NCBI RefSeq assembly: GCF_964340395.1
Contig: NC_135565.1
Coordinates: 9,600,742 to 9,664,741, forward strand
Reading direction: 5' to 3'
Length of the DNA stretch: 64,000 nt
Source of the DNA: Glandiceps talaboti
Taxonomy: Eukaryota > Hemichordata > Enteropneusta > Spengelidae
Shown here one piece after another: positions 10,045 to 22,012 of the stretch. The notes under the pieces are model-generated. The model was not told the origin of the DNA. It did no database searches and saw only the letters and a program-made list of their open reading frames with translations. The position numbers and the translations under genes are program-made. Positions within the stretch are counted from its first letter, which is position 1, and each line of letters starts with the position of its first letter.

Positions 10045-11545
10045 GTATGCATTGTCTTACTGGAATGTGGTTTTCACTATTTTCACTTGAGTCAAAAATT
10101 ATAACCTCAGCTTGTGCCACTTTGAGCATTACCCTGGACACTTGAACACGGCAAGGATGTCTATAGAGAATTGTACTGAATGGTGCATAGTTATGGTTCA
10201 GTAGTGATACAGACATAGTGATATATATGTGTAACACAATCACAGGGCTGATGGCAGTGGTATTTGGGTGATATTGTACTAGGGGCGTCTAGTTGGGGAT
10301 AGTGTTCAAATCGAAATGATCACACATATATGTGTAATTTGGCTAAAGGTGATGTGTGGCAGGCGGGGGTGGGGGGTAAACTTGGAAAGTCATGACTAAA
10401 GAAATTGGGGTATGTAAGGGTGTTCTTGATGGTGAGGGCAGAACACAACATATTTTGCAGTCTACTTGACATAATGAACCACTCGTTAATATGCAAATGA
10501 AGTAAAAAAAAAAGTTATGTTATTTTGCCACAAATGTTTATGCAATCAATCACACTTTCAATAAATGTTTTGAATTATGCAAATCATACCTTTCAGAAAC
10601 TAAAATTTATTTGCTATACAATCAAAATTGTAAATCAGACATTTATAAAACCAAATTTTTAGTAAGTCAGGACTTGCTACAAGTTAAAAAAAATATACAT
10701 TTGCTGTAAATCTACCATTTTAAATGAGAAATTTATCCACATCATAAAATCAACTTTTTAGTAAGTCTTGACTTGATTCATATTCAAGAATATAAATTTG
10801 CTGTAAATCCACAATTGCACAGTTTTACCCTGATTAATTTCATTATTTCTGGACAAGACCTTTACTTTCAAGAAGTTCAATAGGACTATAGGCATCATAA
10901 AATGAAAGTCATGCAATCAGTGGTTTTCAAGTTTCGTCCAAATGAGTGGATTTCTATCGAAGTAGTTGGTCCTTTACAGTGGAAGTCAATGAGGTATCGA
11001 TCGCTATATAACGTTACATAATCACTTGGTCAAAGTCCATGGGATGTTCCATTATCCTATAGGGGTGTTTTCATGTTTGAAGTATGTTTCTCACCGCATG
11101 TGTATGTCAGACATTGGATTTCATTTCATTCAAAATTGTAAAGCACTTTGAGCACGGAGTGGGAAAGCGCTATATAAGAAACCAACATTATTATTATTTC
11201 AGTTGTGCATGTTGCCCATCACCAGGAAGTTTTATATTTATAAAATAGAAGTCCTACATTTCTCTAAAATGACCTCTATTAAAACTTTCATGTTTCGACT
11301 CTAAACAATATTTTCAAATTCACACGAATTTATTCTGAATAAGACAGGTGGCGTTATAAAAAACTATTTTCTCTTCATCAAAACTGCAGCTATCCTCTTC
11401 AAAGCTGAAAATAATATGGAAAGAAAGAAAGAATGATTTATGAAAGAAAAAATGCACAAGCTTAGTTTATACATGGGGTGGGGTAGTTAGTGCTGCATAA
11501 TAAAAGGGTCCATGAAGTATTCTACATTTGCTACTTATAGAATAC
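10045..11545. other. Noncoding, repeat-bearing stretch
   Basis: No coding exon is recognised. It holds a two-copy direct repeat at about 10590-10830 (unit built on 'tttttagtaagtc..gacttg' and 'aaatttgctgtaaatc') and a retroposon 3' tail near 11140-11205. Confidence 0.55.
11140..11205 (+). mobile_element. 3' tail of a retroposon (LINE/SINE type)
   Basis: AAAGCACTTTGAGCACGGAG and AAAGCGCTATATAAGAAACC are followed by (ATT)n. This conserved-looking tail, with the CACTTTGAG ... AGCGCTATATAA core and a trinucleotide end, is widespread at the 3' ends of retroposons in aquatic animals. The body upstream is not recognised. Confidence 0.5.
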
Positions 11546-11759
11546 TAGACTCTCTCACAGTCCTTGGAGCTTCACATTACTAAAATTAAAGCAATTTATT
11601 TTGTATGTACCGATACCACCTATATAACCATACTCGAATATCCTTGTACTGTGTGCCCTTATCAACCCCATATATAGAGATAACCATTCGTTGACGTGGG
11701 ATTGCGACGCTCCGTGTATTCGTGAAGCCTGAGAGCTCCACAGACTGTGAGAGAGTCTA
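11546..11759. mobile_element. Palindromic MITE, TIR TAGACTCTCTCACAG
   Basis: TAGACTCTCTCACAGTC at 11546 is mirrored by GACTGTGAGAGAGTCTA ending at 11759, with GGAGCT next to the inner end of both arms. It is 214 bp, with TA at both outer ends. It belongs with the small TAGACT...AGTCTA palindromes of this window. Confidence 0.6.
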
Positions 11760-11806
11760 ATAGACTTCATGCATTCATGGTAATACTGACAATCCTAAAT
11801 GGACAC

Positions 11807-12795
11807 ACATTCAGGGGTAGGTAACAAATATTAGTCTAGAGCACGATCGATATAGTAACAAGTACAAATATAAAAGTTGCGGGAAAATTCTACATAGTAC
11901 CTGGTACAAGTCGTTTAGTTACGAGCAAAGTCTATATTGCGACGAGCACAAAGTCCTGTTTTTCCCACCGTCCATTGCGTATTCAACATGGCGGCAAGTA
12001 AGATCAACAATCCTGATGGTAAGAATCAGTCGATTTCTACTACTAAAAATCGAAAATACGTATTCCTATAGCGTGCGTTCTGGGAAGAATTGGTTGGAGG
12101 AACAACAGGGAAAATTTCATTGATCGATTCCACCGATTGTGGGAGGAGTTAGCGAAAAACTTTTTCTACCGACGGATGTCCTATTCTAAACACACGTACC
12201 TATACCGTATACGAATGCATATACATACGTATTTTGAACCACTGATCTATCAGATTACTGTGGGGTTTGTTAACTGGTTGGTTGTAAATATTGTATGCTT
12301 TACTTTTTACATAGAATTTGCAGGCAACATATGGGTTTGTTATTCTGTCTACATAAAATATAGTACTACTGTCAATATTGTACATGCATTCGCATAGCAT
12401 AGGGACGTGTGTTTAGAATAGGATATCCGTCGGTAGAAAAAGTTTTTCGCTAACTCCTCCAACAAACGGTGGAATCGATCAATGAAATTTTCCCTGTTGT
12501 TCCTCCAACCAATTCTTCCCAGAACGCACGCTATAGGAATACGTATTTTCGATTTTTAGTAGTAGAAATCGACAGATTCTTACCATCAGGATTGTCGATC
12601 TTACTTGCCGCCATGTTGAATACGCAATGGACGGTGGGAAAAACAGGACTTTGTGTTCGTCGCAATATAGACTTGGTTCGTAACTAACCGACTTGTACCA
12701 GGTACTATGTAGAATTTTCCCGCAACTTTTATATTTGTACTTGTTACTATATCGATCGTGCTCTAGACTAATATTTGTTACCTACCCCTGACATT
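11807..12795. mobile_element. Foldback (near-perfect palindromic) hAT-like element with 5-bp TSD
   Basis: The element runs from CAGGGGTAGGTAAC at 11812 to its exact complement ending at 12790. ACATT lies immediately outside both ends (11807-11811 and 12791-12795), giving a 5-bp target-site duplication. The arms, about 400 bp each, differ at roughly ten positions over the outer 375 bp (about 97% identity by my count); the central 160 bp or so is more diverged. CAGGGG termini are usual for hAT transposons, and 5-bp duplications occur in one hAT subgroup. No transposase is present, so it is non-autonomous. Both arms carry ATGGCGGCAAGTAAG read inward, followed by GATG|gtaag. A transcript across it would form a long dsRNA hairpin. 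Confidence 0.85.
11988..12018 (+). other. First-exon-like ATG plus splice donor in the left arm
   Basis: ATGGCGGCAAGTAAGATC begins at 11988; after ten codons (MAASKINNPD) a G is followed by gtaagaat, a consensus donor. The same arrangement lies on the minus strand of the other arm with ATG at 12614, one residue changed (MAASKIDNPD). CAACATGGCGGC also resembles a YY1 site. This may be a captured first exon and promoter, or coincidence. Confidence 0.35.
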
Positions 12796-13182
12796 GCATC
12801 TTGGGTAGTTGTCAATTGGTGCTTCATTTACATATTCGGTAGGGTTTCTTTTGTTCCTATTCTATAGTATGCAAAAGAATGCCTGAGAGTAGAAGTAATG
12901 AACACCCTATCAAATATGTAAATGAAATACCAGTTATTTTCTTATGTCTGGAACAAAAAATTGCAACAAAGCTGGTTTTGTATTCCCTTCTTAGACAACT
13001 GTATGCTAATTATTTTTGTAAGTTTTAAAGAATGCCCATACTCCTGTGTTAGTCTTCTGGTAAGTTTATTTACAATATGCGATCATTTTTCACAATTTAT
13101 TCATCACAATCATGCGATACATTGATCAAATCTTGTCTCCTATGTTTCCAAGACAACAAACATGTACCAGGAGTTCGAGGCA
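12796..13182 (-). other. 3' flank / 3' UTR of the ACCS-like gene
   Basis: AT-rich noncoding sequence downstream of the ACCS-like stop on the minus strand. The minus-strand polyadenylation signal AATAAA (TTTATT at 13065-13070) lies about 115 bases after the stop. Confidence 0.5.
13065..13070 (-). promoter_or_regulatory. Candidate polyadenylation signal of the ACCS-like gene
   Basis: AATAAA on the minus strand, 113-118 bases beyond the stop codon, inside 'gtaaataaactt'. Confidence 0.45.
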
Positions 13183-13431
13183 TTAATTTACAATTACCCT
13201 AGAAACCATTTTCGTAACCACTTCTCCCTCCCTCCCCCTCCATGTGCTAAGAAGTCTTTCAGTTACACCATACAAACCTCTGTCTTGCCAATCTCTTGGT
13301 ATAGTAAATACCATTCTAAACCAGCCAGGTTCACTGCAAAAGAATCCCTTGCCTGCTGGAATGTAGACACCACAATCTAGGAACTCCTGGTATAACAATA
13401 ACTCATTCTCAAATGTTAGGGGAGATATGTA
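13183..13431 (-). CDS. ACCS-like: ACCS-like last exon
   Basis: Acceptor ttggttttgtctacatag precedes 249 bp in phase 0. It starts Y-I-S-P-L-T-F-E-N-E and contains LLLYQEFLDCGVYIPAGKGF, CSEPGWFRMVFT and a tail ending SRVIVN and TAA. The block matches the human ACCS order TFEEEMLLWRRFLD ... EPGWFRFVFS. Confidence 0.9.
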   Translation of the reverse strand, partial: YISPLTFENELLLYQEFLDCGVYIPAGKGFFCSEPGWFRMVFTIPRDWQDRGLYGVTERLLSTWRGREGEVVTKMVSRVIVN

Positions 13432-14650
13432 CTATGTAGACAAAACCAACAGAGTATTATTAATTAAGCAAGACATCTAAATATACAGTAACATCTTCAC
13501 AAGCACTAATAGTAATGAAATTCCTACTCCTGAAGTGAATCCCAAATGTTTGCCGACATCTCGTCAGGATCGTCAGGGGTGTACTACAATGGACTAATTA
13601 TGAGTTTAACAGTTGGTCTGAGGACTCAGTGTTTTAACAGTTTGCCTAAGGACTTTGTATTTTAACAGTTTGCCTGAGGACTCAGTGTTTTAAAATTTGA
13701 CCTGAAAACTACAAAAATGTTTCAACTTCTGACCTGGGGATTTCGCCCGAGGACTGCAGGGTGGTTTTTCTTCTTCAAAATCTGACCAAAAACTGAAGCA
13801 TTTCAACATTCAACCTGTGTAAATAGACACCAGAATAACTAACTTTTATGAAGATTGCATCTATAATATTATTAATGATTTATCTAATTACCTGTCGAAG
13901 GTCAATCCAGATGAAGATAGCTGCTGGTCTCACCAGATGTGGTATCCCTAGCTTAGTCAGTTCCTGTGACATGAACTTATGAGACTCCTTAAGTCGCTGA
14001 CAATTTGTTAACATGAAGTTGGTCATCCATTCTGAAAGCATATACAGACACTGTCATGATTGGTGTTACATACATACTGATATAATTGATATCAAAATGT
14101 CAAAACAAACAAATACACACAACTATTTGCTCTTTGACACTACCTACATGTAGCCCAGATCTGTCAGGCTTGTCATATTGTTCCTATCTCTACTGAGAAG
14201 CTCTCTACACCAAGCCAACTAGGGAGTGGTGTACTCGTCACATCACTATACATAAACACTTGAGATTGTTTGATTATAACATAGCGGTATGATTACTAAC
14301 TCAAGTACTCAAAGACATTTAACATTGTGCATGCGTATCAATTGACTGCATTCATGTCGCCATCTAAACTGGAGAATGATTTTTGGTGTAAAATGGGTCT
14401 AAAAATAAATGGATTCTGGGGTTGTCAACTTTGGATACACTCCCCTGCCAGAACTGGCCATGGGTCTAGTGGTTTTGAATAAAAACACTGTAAATCATAA
14501 ATATATACCTTCATCAGCCAGTAGTTGGTTTAGAGTCACCTGTGTAGGACTTGATGCACAGAAAAAGAAAGCTATTTTTCCAAGTGCTGAAATTACTTGT
14601 TTATTCCAGGAATAAATTGCACCACATCTTAATCCAGACATACAAAAATC
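13183..14650 (-). CDS. ACCS-like: ACC-synthase-like aminotransferase (ACCS family), C-terminal three exons
   Basis: Minus-strand exons 14650-14509, 14031-13892 and 13431-13183 join in one frame of about 176 residues with a stop. They align in order with the C-terminal part of animal ACCS and plant ACC synthases: DFCMSGLRCGAIYSWN (family SKDFGMSGLRxG), SSPTQVTLNQLLADE, an RLKESHKFMSQELTKLGIP helix, IFIWIDLRQ, TFENELLLYQEFLDCGVYIP, and SEPGWFRMVFT (family EPGWFR; its Arg binds the substrate carboxylate). This is a fold-type-I PLP enzyme family, presumably cytosolic; vertebrate ACCS proteins are not established to make ethylene precursor, so I infer no specific reaction. The PLP-lysine, expected just before DFC, would be on an upstream exon that I cannot find. 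The DFG glycine is Cys here. Splice sites are all canonical; the gene is convergent with the RS gene. Confidence 0.9.
13432..13891 (-). other. ACCS-like intron
   Basis: 460-bp intron, donor gtaatt, acceptor tctacatag. It includes a short tandem motif (ggacT/C...gttttaacagtttg, three or four copies near 13618-13700). No coding content. Confidence 0.8.
13892..14031 (-). CDS. ACCS-like: ACCS-like penultimate exon
   Basis: Acceptor tgctttcag, donor gtaatta; 140 bp. It completes a split Glu codon, then reads WMTNFMLTNCQRLKESHKF, MSQELTKLGIPHL, VRPAAIFIWIDLRQ. This is the helix and beta-strand segment preceding the C-terminal small domain of the family (human: ARLKAAHTYVSEELRALGIP ... FFIWVDLRK). 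Confidence 0.9.
14032..14508 (-). other. ACCS-like intron
   Basis: 477-bp intron with donor gtatatat and acceptor tgctttcag. Nothing else recognised. Confidence 0.8.
14509..14650 (-). CDS. ACCS-like: ACCS-like exon downstream of the PLP-lysine
   Basis: Acceptor ctcaattgggttacag, donor gtatatat; 142 bp starting in phase 0. It encodes DFCMSGLRCGAIYSWNKQ, VISALGKIAFFFCASSPTQ and VTLNQLLADE. The family sequence at the start is SK-DFGMSGLRxG, so the exon begins exactly after the expected Schiff-base lysine. LRCG supplies the conserved Arg that contacts the cofactor phosphate. The unusual Cys replaces the Gly of DFG. Confidence 0.9.
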
Positions 14651-14914
14651 CTGTAACCCAATTGAGAAACATTACATTATGTATCACTCTCCCAATATGG
14701 GTGTTTGCACCTAAGGATCTGGATCAGTGGTTACACACGTCTAGAGGTGAGGATGACAGAGATGTATATGAGGGCCTGGATTCTAAGATAGGTGACATGA
14801 GCCTTAAAAAGACAACAAGTCATTGAGAATAACATAGCTATGATTGTGTTCTAAGGAACTGGCAGTTTATGTTGTCATTTTCTTGATATCACTACTCTGA
14901 TCACATGAAACATG
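14651..14914 (-). other. Upstream intron sequence of the ACCS-like gene
   Basis: No coding exon recognised. It probably belongs to the intron preceding the DFCMSG exon, whose other end I cannot locate. Confidence 0.5.
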
Positions 14915-15256
14915 AAAACTGCAGCCATATCGGATTGTATCAAAACGAAAATGGATATGCACATGTATGTCATAGAACACTGTGCTAATACCAACTTTGA
15001 ATGAGATCTGTTCAAGCATGTCTGAGTTATGGCTTTGGACAGGGAAAATTTGCAAACAAAACGGCTGCTAGGCAGCCATATTGGATCGTATCATGAAACA
15101 AATTGACATGCATATGTATGTCATAGTATGTTGCCCCTGTGCCAAGTTAGAAAAAAATCGGTCCAGGCATCTCCAAGAAACAGCTGCGGACGGACGGACA
15201 GACAGATGGAACCCAATCCATAAGTCCCGTCCCAGATTTCGTCCGGCGGGGATGAA
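14915..15256 (+). mobile_element. Helentron-like tandem-repeat element, family I (150-bp unit), degenerate copy
   Basis: It matches the reverse complement of 45371-46130: 'gcagccatattggatc', 'atgcacatgtatgtcatag', 'ttcaagcatgtctgagttatggc'. The right end carries a short GGAC/GACA microsatellite and a degenerate copy of the AGTCCC ... CGGGG stem-loop (about 15220-15252). No coding capacity. It sits inside or next to the ACCS-like gene. Confidence 0.65.
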
Positions 15257-15474
15257 TTAATCAATTTTACAAGAAATATCACAATTAGCACTCTAGAAAT
15301 AACAGTAACAAAGTAACCTTCACATGCCAGTTAATTTGCATACATCATTTACGTCAACACCTTGGATGAAGACCATCGACTGAGTTGATGTAAACATCAA
15401 TAAAACTTGTGACAATTCCTCAGACTTGACTTTGCTGATCAATGACGTAGAATGCCTGCCAATATTCGAAAATG
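15257..15474. other. Spacer between family I element and the minisatellite
   Basis: Unique-looking sequence. On the minus strand it ends at a good donor context (tggtcttcatccaag|gtgttg, near 15355-15365) whose last codons read W-S-S-S-K, reminiscent of the W-x-x-S-K end expected before the ACCS DFC exon. An in-frame stop lies about 33 bases upstream and no acceptor fits, so I do not call an exon. Confidence 0.4.
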
Positions 15475-18400
15475 TCAGACTGCAATGACTATATGCAATA
15501 CTGCAATGACTATATGCAATGACTATATGCAATACTGCAATGACTATATGCAATGACTACATGCAATACTGCAATGACTACATGCAATGACTATATGCAA
15601 TACTGCAATGACTATATGCAATGACTATATGCAATACTGCAAAGACTATATGCAATACTGCAATGACTACATGCAATACTGCAATGACTACATGCAATGA
15701 CTACATGCAATACTGCAATGACTGCATGCAATGACTATATGCAATACTGCAATGACTACATGCAATACTACAATGACTACATGCAATGACTACATGCAAT
15801 ACTGTGATGACTACATGCAATGACTATATGCAATACTGCAATGACTACATGCAATGACTATATGCAATACTGCAATGACTACATGCAATGACTACATGCA
15901 ATACTGCAATGACTACATGTAATGACTACATGCAATACTGCAATGATTATATGCAATACTGCAATGACTACATGCAATGACTATATGCAATACTGCAATG
16001 ACTACATGTAATGACTACATGCAATACTGCAATGACTACATGCAATACCGCAATGACTACATGCAATGACTATATGCAATACTGCAATGACTACATGCAA
16101 TACTGCAATGACTACATGCAATGACTATATGCAATACTGCAATGACTACATGCAATACTACATACAATACTGTGATGACTACATGCAATACTGCAATGAC
16201 TACATGCAATGACTACATACAATACCGCAATGACTACATGCAATACTACATGCAATACTGCAATGACTACATGCAATACTACATACAATACTGTGATGAC
16301 TACATGCAATACTGCAATGACTACATGCAATGACTACATACAATACCGCAATGACTACATGCAATACTACATGCAATACTGCAATGACTACATGCAATAC
16401 TACATACAATACTGTGATGACTACATGCAATACTGCAATGACTACATGCAATGACTACATGCACTACTGTGATGACTACATGCAATGACTACATGCAATA
16501 CTGCAATGACTACATGCAATGACTACATACAATACCGCAATGACTACATGCAATACTACATGCAATACTGCAATGACTACATGCAATACCGCAATGACTA
16601 CATGCAATACTGCAATGACTACATACAATACCGCAATGACTACATGTAATGACTACATGCAATACCGCAATGACTACATGCAATACTACATGCAATACTG
16701 CAATGACTACATGCAATACCGCAATGACTACATGCAATGACTACATACAATACTGTGATGACTACATGCAATACTGCAATGACTACATGCAATGACTACA
16801 TGCAATACCGCAATGACTACATGCAATACTACATACAATACTGTGATGACTACATGCAATACTGCAATGACTACATGCAATGACTACATACAATACCGCA
16901 ATGACTACATGCAATACTACATGCAATACTGCAATGACTACATGCAATACTGCAATGACTACATGCAATGACTACATGCAATACTGCAATGACTACATGC
17001 AATGACTACATGGATTACTACGATGACTACATGCAATGACTACATGCAATACCGCAATGACTACAAGCAACACTACAATGACTACATGCAATGGCAACAT
17101 GCAATACTGCAATGACTATATGCAATACTACAATGACTATATGCAATACTACAATGACTATATGCAATACTGCAATGACTGCATGCAATGACTACGTGCA
17201 ATACTGCAATGACTACATGCAATGACTACATGCAATACTGCAAAGACTGCATGCAATACCGCAATGACTACGTGCAATGACTACATGCAATACTGCAAAG
17301 ACTGCATGCAATGACTATATGCAATACTGCAATGACTACATGCAATACTGCAAAGACTGCATGCAATGACTATATGCAATACTGCAATGACTACATGCAA
17401 TACCGCAATGACTACGTGCAATACTGCAATGACTGCATGCAATGACTATATGCAATACTGCAATGACTACATGCAATGACTATATGCAATACTGCAATGA
17501 CTACATGCAATACCGCAATGACTACATGCAATACTACATACAATACTACGATGACTATATGCAATGACTGCATACAATACTGCAATGACTATATGCAATG
17601 ACTACATACAATACTACGATGACTACATGCAATACTGCAATGACTATATGCAATGACTACGTGCAATACTGCAATGACTACATGCAATGACTACATACAA
17701 TACCGCAATGACTACATGCAATACTACATGCAATACTGCAATGACTACATGCAATACTACATACAATACTGTGATGACTACATGCAATACTGCAATGACT
17801 ACATGCAATGACTACATACAATACCGCAATGACTACATGCAATACTACATGCAATACTGCAATGACTACATGCAATACTACATACAATACTGTGATGACT
17901 ACATGCAATACTGCAATGACTACATGCAATGACTACATGCACTACTGTGATGACTACATGCAATGACTACATGCAATACTGCAATGACTACATGCAATGA
18001 CTACATACAATACCGCAATGACTACATGCAATACTACATGCAATACTGCAATGACTACATGCAATACCGCAATGACTACATGCAATACTGCAATGACTAC
18101 ATACAATACCGCAATGACTACATGTAATGACTACATGCAATACCGCAATGACTACATGCAATACTACATGCAATACTGCAATGACTACATGCAATACCGC
18201 AATGACTACATGCAATGACTACATACAATACTGTGATGACTACATGCAATACTGCAATGACTACATGCAATGACTACATGCAATACCGCAATGACTACAT
18301 GCAATACTACATACAATACTGTGATGACTACATGCAATACTGCAATGACTACATGCAATGACTACATACAATACCGCAATGACTACATGCAATACTACAT

Positions 18401-21400
18401 GCAATACTGCAATGACTACATGCAATACTGCAATGACTACATGCAATGACTACATGCAATACTGCAATGACTACATGCAATGACTACATGGATTACTACG
18501 ATGACTACATGCAATGACTACATGCAATACCGCAATGACTACAAGCAACACTACAATGACTACATGCAATGGCAACATGCAATACTGCAATGACTATATG
18601 CAATACTACAATGACTATATGCAATACTACAATGACTATATGCAATACTGCAATGACTGCATGCAATGACTACGTGCAATACTGCAATGACTACATGCAA
18701 TGACTACATGCAATACTGCAAAGACTGCATGCAATACCGCAATGACTACGTGCAATGACTACATGCAATACTGCAAAGACTGCATGCAATGACTATATGC
18801 AATACTGCAATGACTACATGCAATACTGCAAAGACTGCATGCAATGACTATATGCAATACTGCAATGACTACATGCAATACCGCAATGACTACGTGCAAT
18901 ACTGCAATGACTGCATGCAATGACTATATGCAATACTGCAATGACTACATGCAATGACTATATGCAATACTGCAATGACTACATGCAATACCGCAATGAC
19001 TACATGCAATACTACATACAATACTACGATGACTATATGCAATGACTGCATACAATACTGCAATGACTATATGCAATGACTACATACAATACTACGATGA
19101 CTACATGCAATACTGCAATGACTATATGCAATGACTACGTGCAATACTGCAATGACTACATGCAATGACTACGTGCAATACTGCAATGACTACATGCAAT
19201 ACTGCAATGACTACATGCAATGACTACGTGCAATACTGCAATGACTACATGCAATACTGCAATGACTACATGCAATACTACAATGACTACATGCAATGAC
19301 TATATGCAATACTGCAATGACTACATGCAATACTGCAAAGACTGCATGCAATGACTATATGCAATACTGCAATGACTACATGCAATACCGCAATGACTAC
19401 GTGCAATACTGCAATGACTACATGCAATACTGCAAAGACTGCATGCAATGACTATATGCAATACTGCAATGACTACATGCAATACCGCAATGACTACGTG
19501 CAATACTGCAATGACTACATGCAATGACTACATGCAATACTGCAATGACTGCATGCAATGACTACATGCAATACTGCAATGACTGCATGCAATGACTATA
19601 TGCAATACTGCAATGACTACATGCAATACCGCAATGACTACATGCAATGACTACATGCAATACTACGATGACTACATGCAATGACTACATGCAATGACTA
19701 CGTGCAATGACTACATGCAATGACTACATGCAATGACTGCATGCAATGACTACATGCAATGACTACGTGCAATACTGCAATGACTGCATGCAATGACTAC
19801 ATGCAATACTGCAATGACTGCATGCAATGACTACATGCAATACTGCAATGACTGCATGCAATGACTATATGCAATACTGCAATGACTACATGCAATACCG
19901 CAATGACTACATGCAATGACTACATGCAATACTACGATGACTACATGCAATGACTACATGCAATGACTACATGCAATACTGTGATGACTACATGCAATGA
20001 CTACATGCAATACCGCAATGACTACATGCAATACCGCAATGACTACATGCAATGACTACATACAATACTACGATGACTATATGCAATGACTACATACAAT
20101 ACTGTGATGACTACATGCAATGACTACATGCAATACTGCAATGACTACATGCAATGACTACATGCAATACTGCAATGACTACGTGCAATGACTACATGTA
20201 ATACTACAATGACTACATACAATACTGCAATGACTATATGCAGCGCAATGACTACATACAATACTACGATGACTACATGCAATGACTACATGTAATACTG
20301 CAATGACTACATGCAATACTGCAATGACTACATGCAGCGCAATGACTACATACAATACTGCAATGACTATATGCAGCGCACTGACTACATACAATACTGC
20401 AATGACTACATGCAATGACTACATGCAATACTGCAATGACTACATGCAATGACTACATGCAATACTGTGATGACTACATGCAATAATGCAATGACTACAT
20501 GTAATACTGTGATGACTACATGCACATGCAATATACCGCAATGACTACATGCAATACTGCAATGACTGCATGCAATGACTACATGTAATACTGTGATGAC
20601 TACATGCAATACTGCAATGACTACATGTAATGACTACATGCAATACTGCAATGACTACATGCAATGACTACATGCAATACTGCAATGTCTACGTGCAATG
20701 ACTACATGCAATACTGTGATGACTACATGCAATGATTACATGCAATACTGCAATGACTACATGCAATGACTACATGGATTACTACGATGACTACATGCAA
20801 TGACTACATGCAATACCGCAATGACTACATGAAATGACTACATGCAATACTGTGATGACTACATGCAATACTGCAATGACTACATGAAATGACTACATGC
20901 AATACTGTGATGACTACATGCAATACTGTGATGACTACATGCAATACTGCAATGACTACATGGATTACTACGATGACTACATGCAATGACTACATGCAAT
21001 ACTGTGGTGACTACATGTACATGGAATGACTACATGCAATACCGCAATGACTACATGCAATACTGCAATGACTACATGCAATGACTACATGCAATACTGC
21101 AATGACTACATGCAATACCGCAATGACTACATGCAATGACTACATGGATTACTACGATGACTACATGCAATACTGTGATGACTACATGCAATGACTACAT
21201 GCAATACTGCAATGACTACATGCAATGACTACATGCAATACTGCAATGACTACATGCAATACTGCAATGACTACATGCAATACTGCAATGACTACATGCA
21301 ATACCGCAATGACTACATGCAATGACTACATGCAATACTGCAATGACTACATGCAATACCGCAATGACTACATGCAATGACTACATGCAATACCGCAATG

Positions 21401-22012
21401 ACTACATGCAATACTGCAATGACTACATGCAATGACTACATGCAATGACTACATGCAATACTGTGATGACTACATGCAATACCGCAATGACTACATGCAA
21501 TACTGCAATGACTACGTGCAATACCGCAATGACTACATGCAATACTGCAATGACTACATGCAATGACTATATGCAATACTGTGATGACTACATGCAATGA
21601 CTACATGCAATACTGCAATGACTACATGCAATACTGTGATGACTACATGCAATGACTACATGCAATACTGCAATGACTGCATGCAATACTACAATGACTA
21701 CATGCAATGACTGCAATGACTACATGCAATACTGTGATGACTACATGCAATGACTACATGCAATACTGCAATGACTACATGCAATGACTACATGCAATAC
21801 TGCAATGACTACATGCAATACTGCAATGACTACATGCAATACTACAATGACTACATGCAATACTGTGATGACTACATGCAATACTGCAATGACTACATGC
21901 AATACTGCAATGACTACATGCAATGACTACATGCAATGACTACATGGATTACCACGATGACTACATGCAATGACTACATGCAATACTGTGATGACTACAT
22001 GCAATGACTACA
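15475..22012. repeat. 6.5-kb minisatellite of 13- and 21-bp units
   Basis: The array is built from ATGCAATGACTAC (13 bp) and ATGCAATACTGCAATGACTAC without its last base (the 21-bp unit is the 13-mer with TACTGCAA inserted after ATGCAA), plus 12-bp ATGCAATACTAC units and point variants (TAT for TAC, GTG for ATG, CCG for CTG, TGTG for TGCA). Units alternate irregularly. Runs of the 21-mer are multiples of three, so both strands contain long stop-free frames (repeats of MQYCNDY and VVIAVLH) that are not genes. The array starts abruptly at about 15478 and ends at about 22012. Confidence 0.97.
16209..19164. repeat. 1,478-bp tandem duplication inside the minisatellite
   Basis: 16209-17686 recurs at 17687-19164 with a constant 1,478-bp offset. 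Rare variants (tggattactacgatg at 17010 and 18488; acaagcaacactac; caatggcaacatgc) recur at the same offset, and I see no difference in the parts compared. Each copy itself contains a 121-bp direct duplication at its start (about 16211 and 16332). Confidence 0.9.

Noticed and set aside
15340-15480. Minus-strand exon ending W-S-S-S-K before gtgttg as the missing ACCS lysine exon
   Set aside because: The last residues fit W-x-x-S-K, but an in-frame TGA lies about 33 bases upstream, no acceptor gives a sensible exon and the rest lacks ACCS similarity. Worth testing with RNA, not callable.
15475-22012. Long open frames on both strands inside the minisatellite
   Set aside because: They follow from a 21-bp period with no stop in several frames; the peptides are pure repeats (MQYCNDY, VVIAVLH) and change frame with each 13-bp unit.
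15475-22012. CRISPR-like array of regular repeats and spacers
   Set aside because: Units are contiguous with no unique spacers, and the context is eukaryotic.
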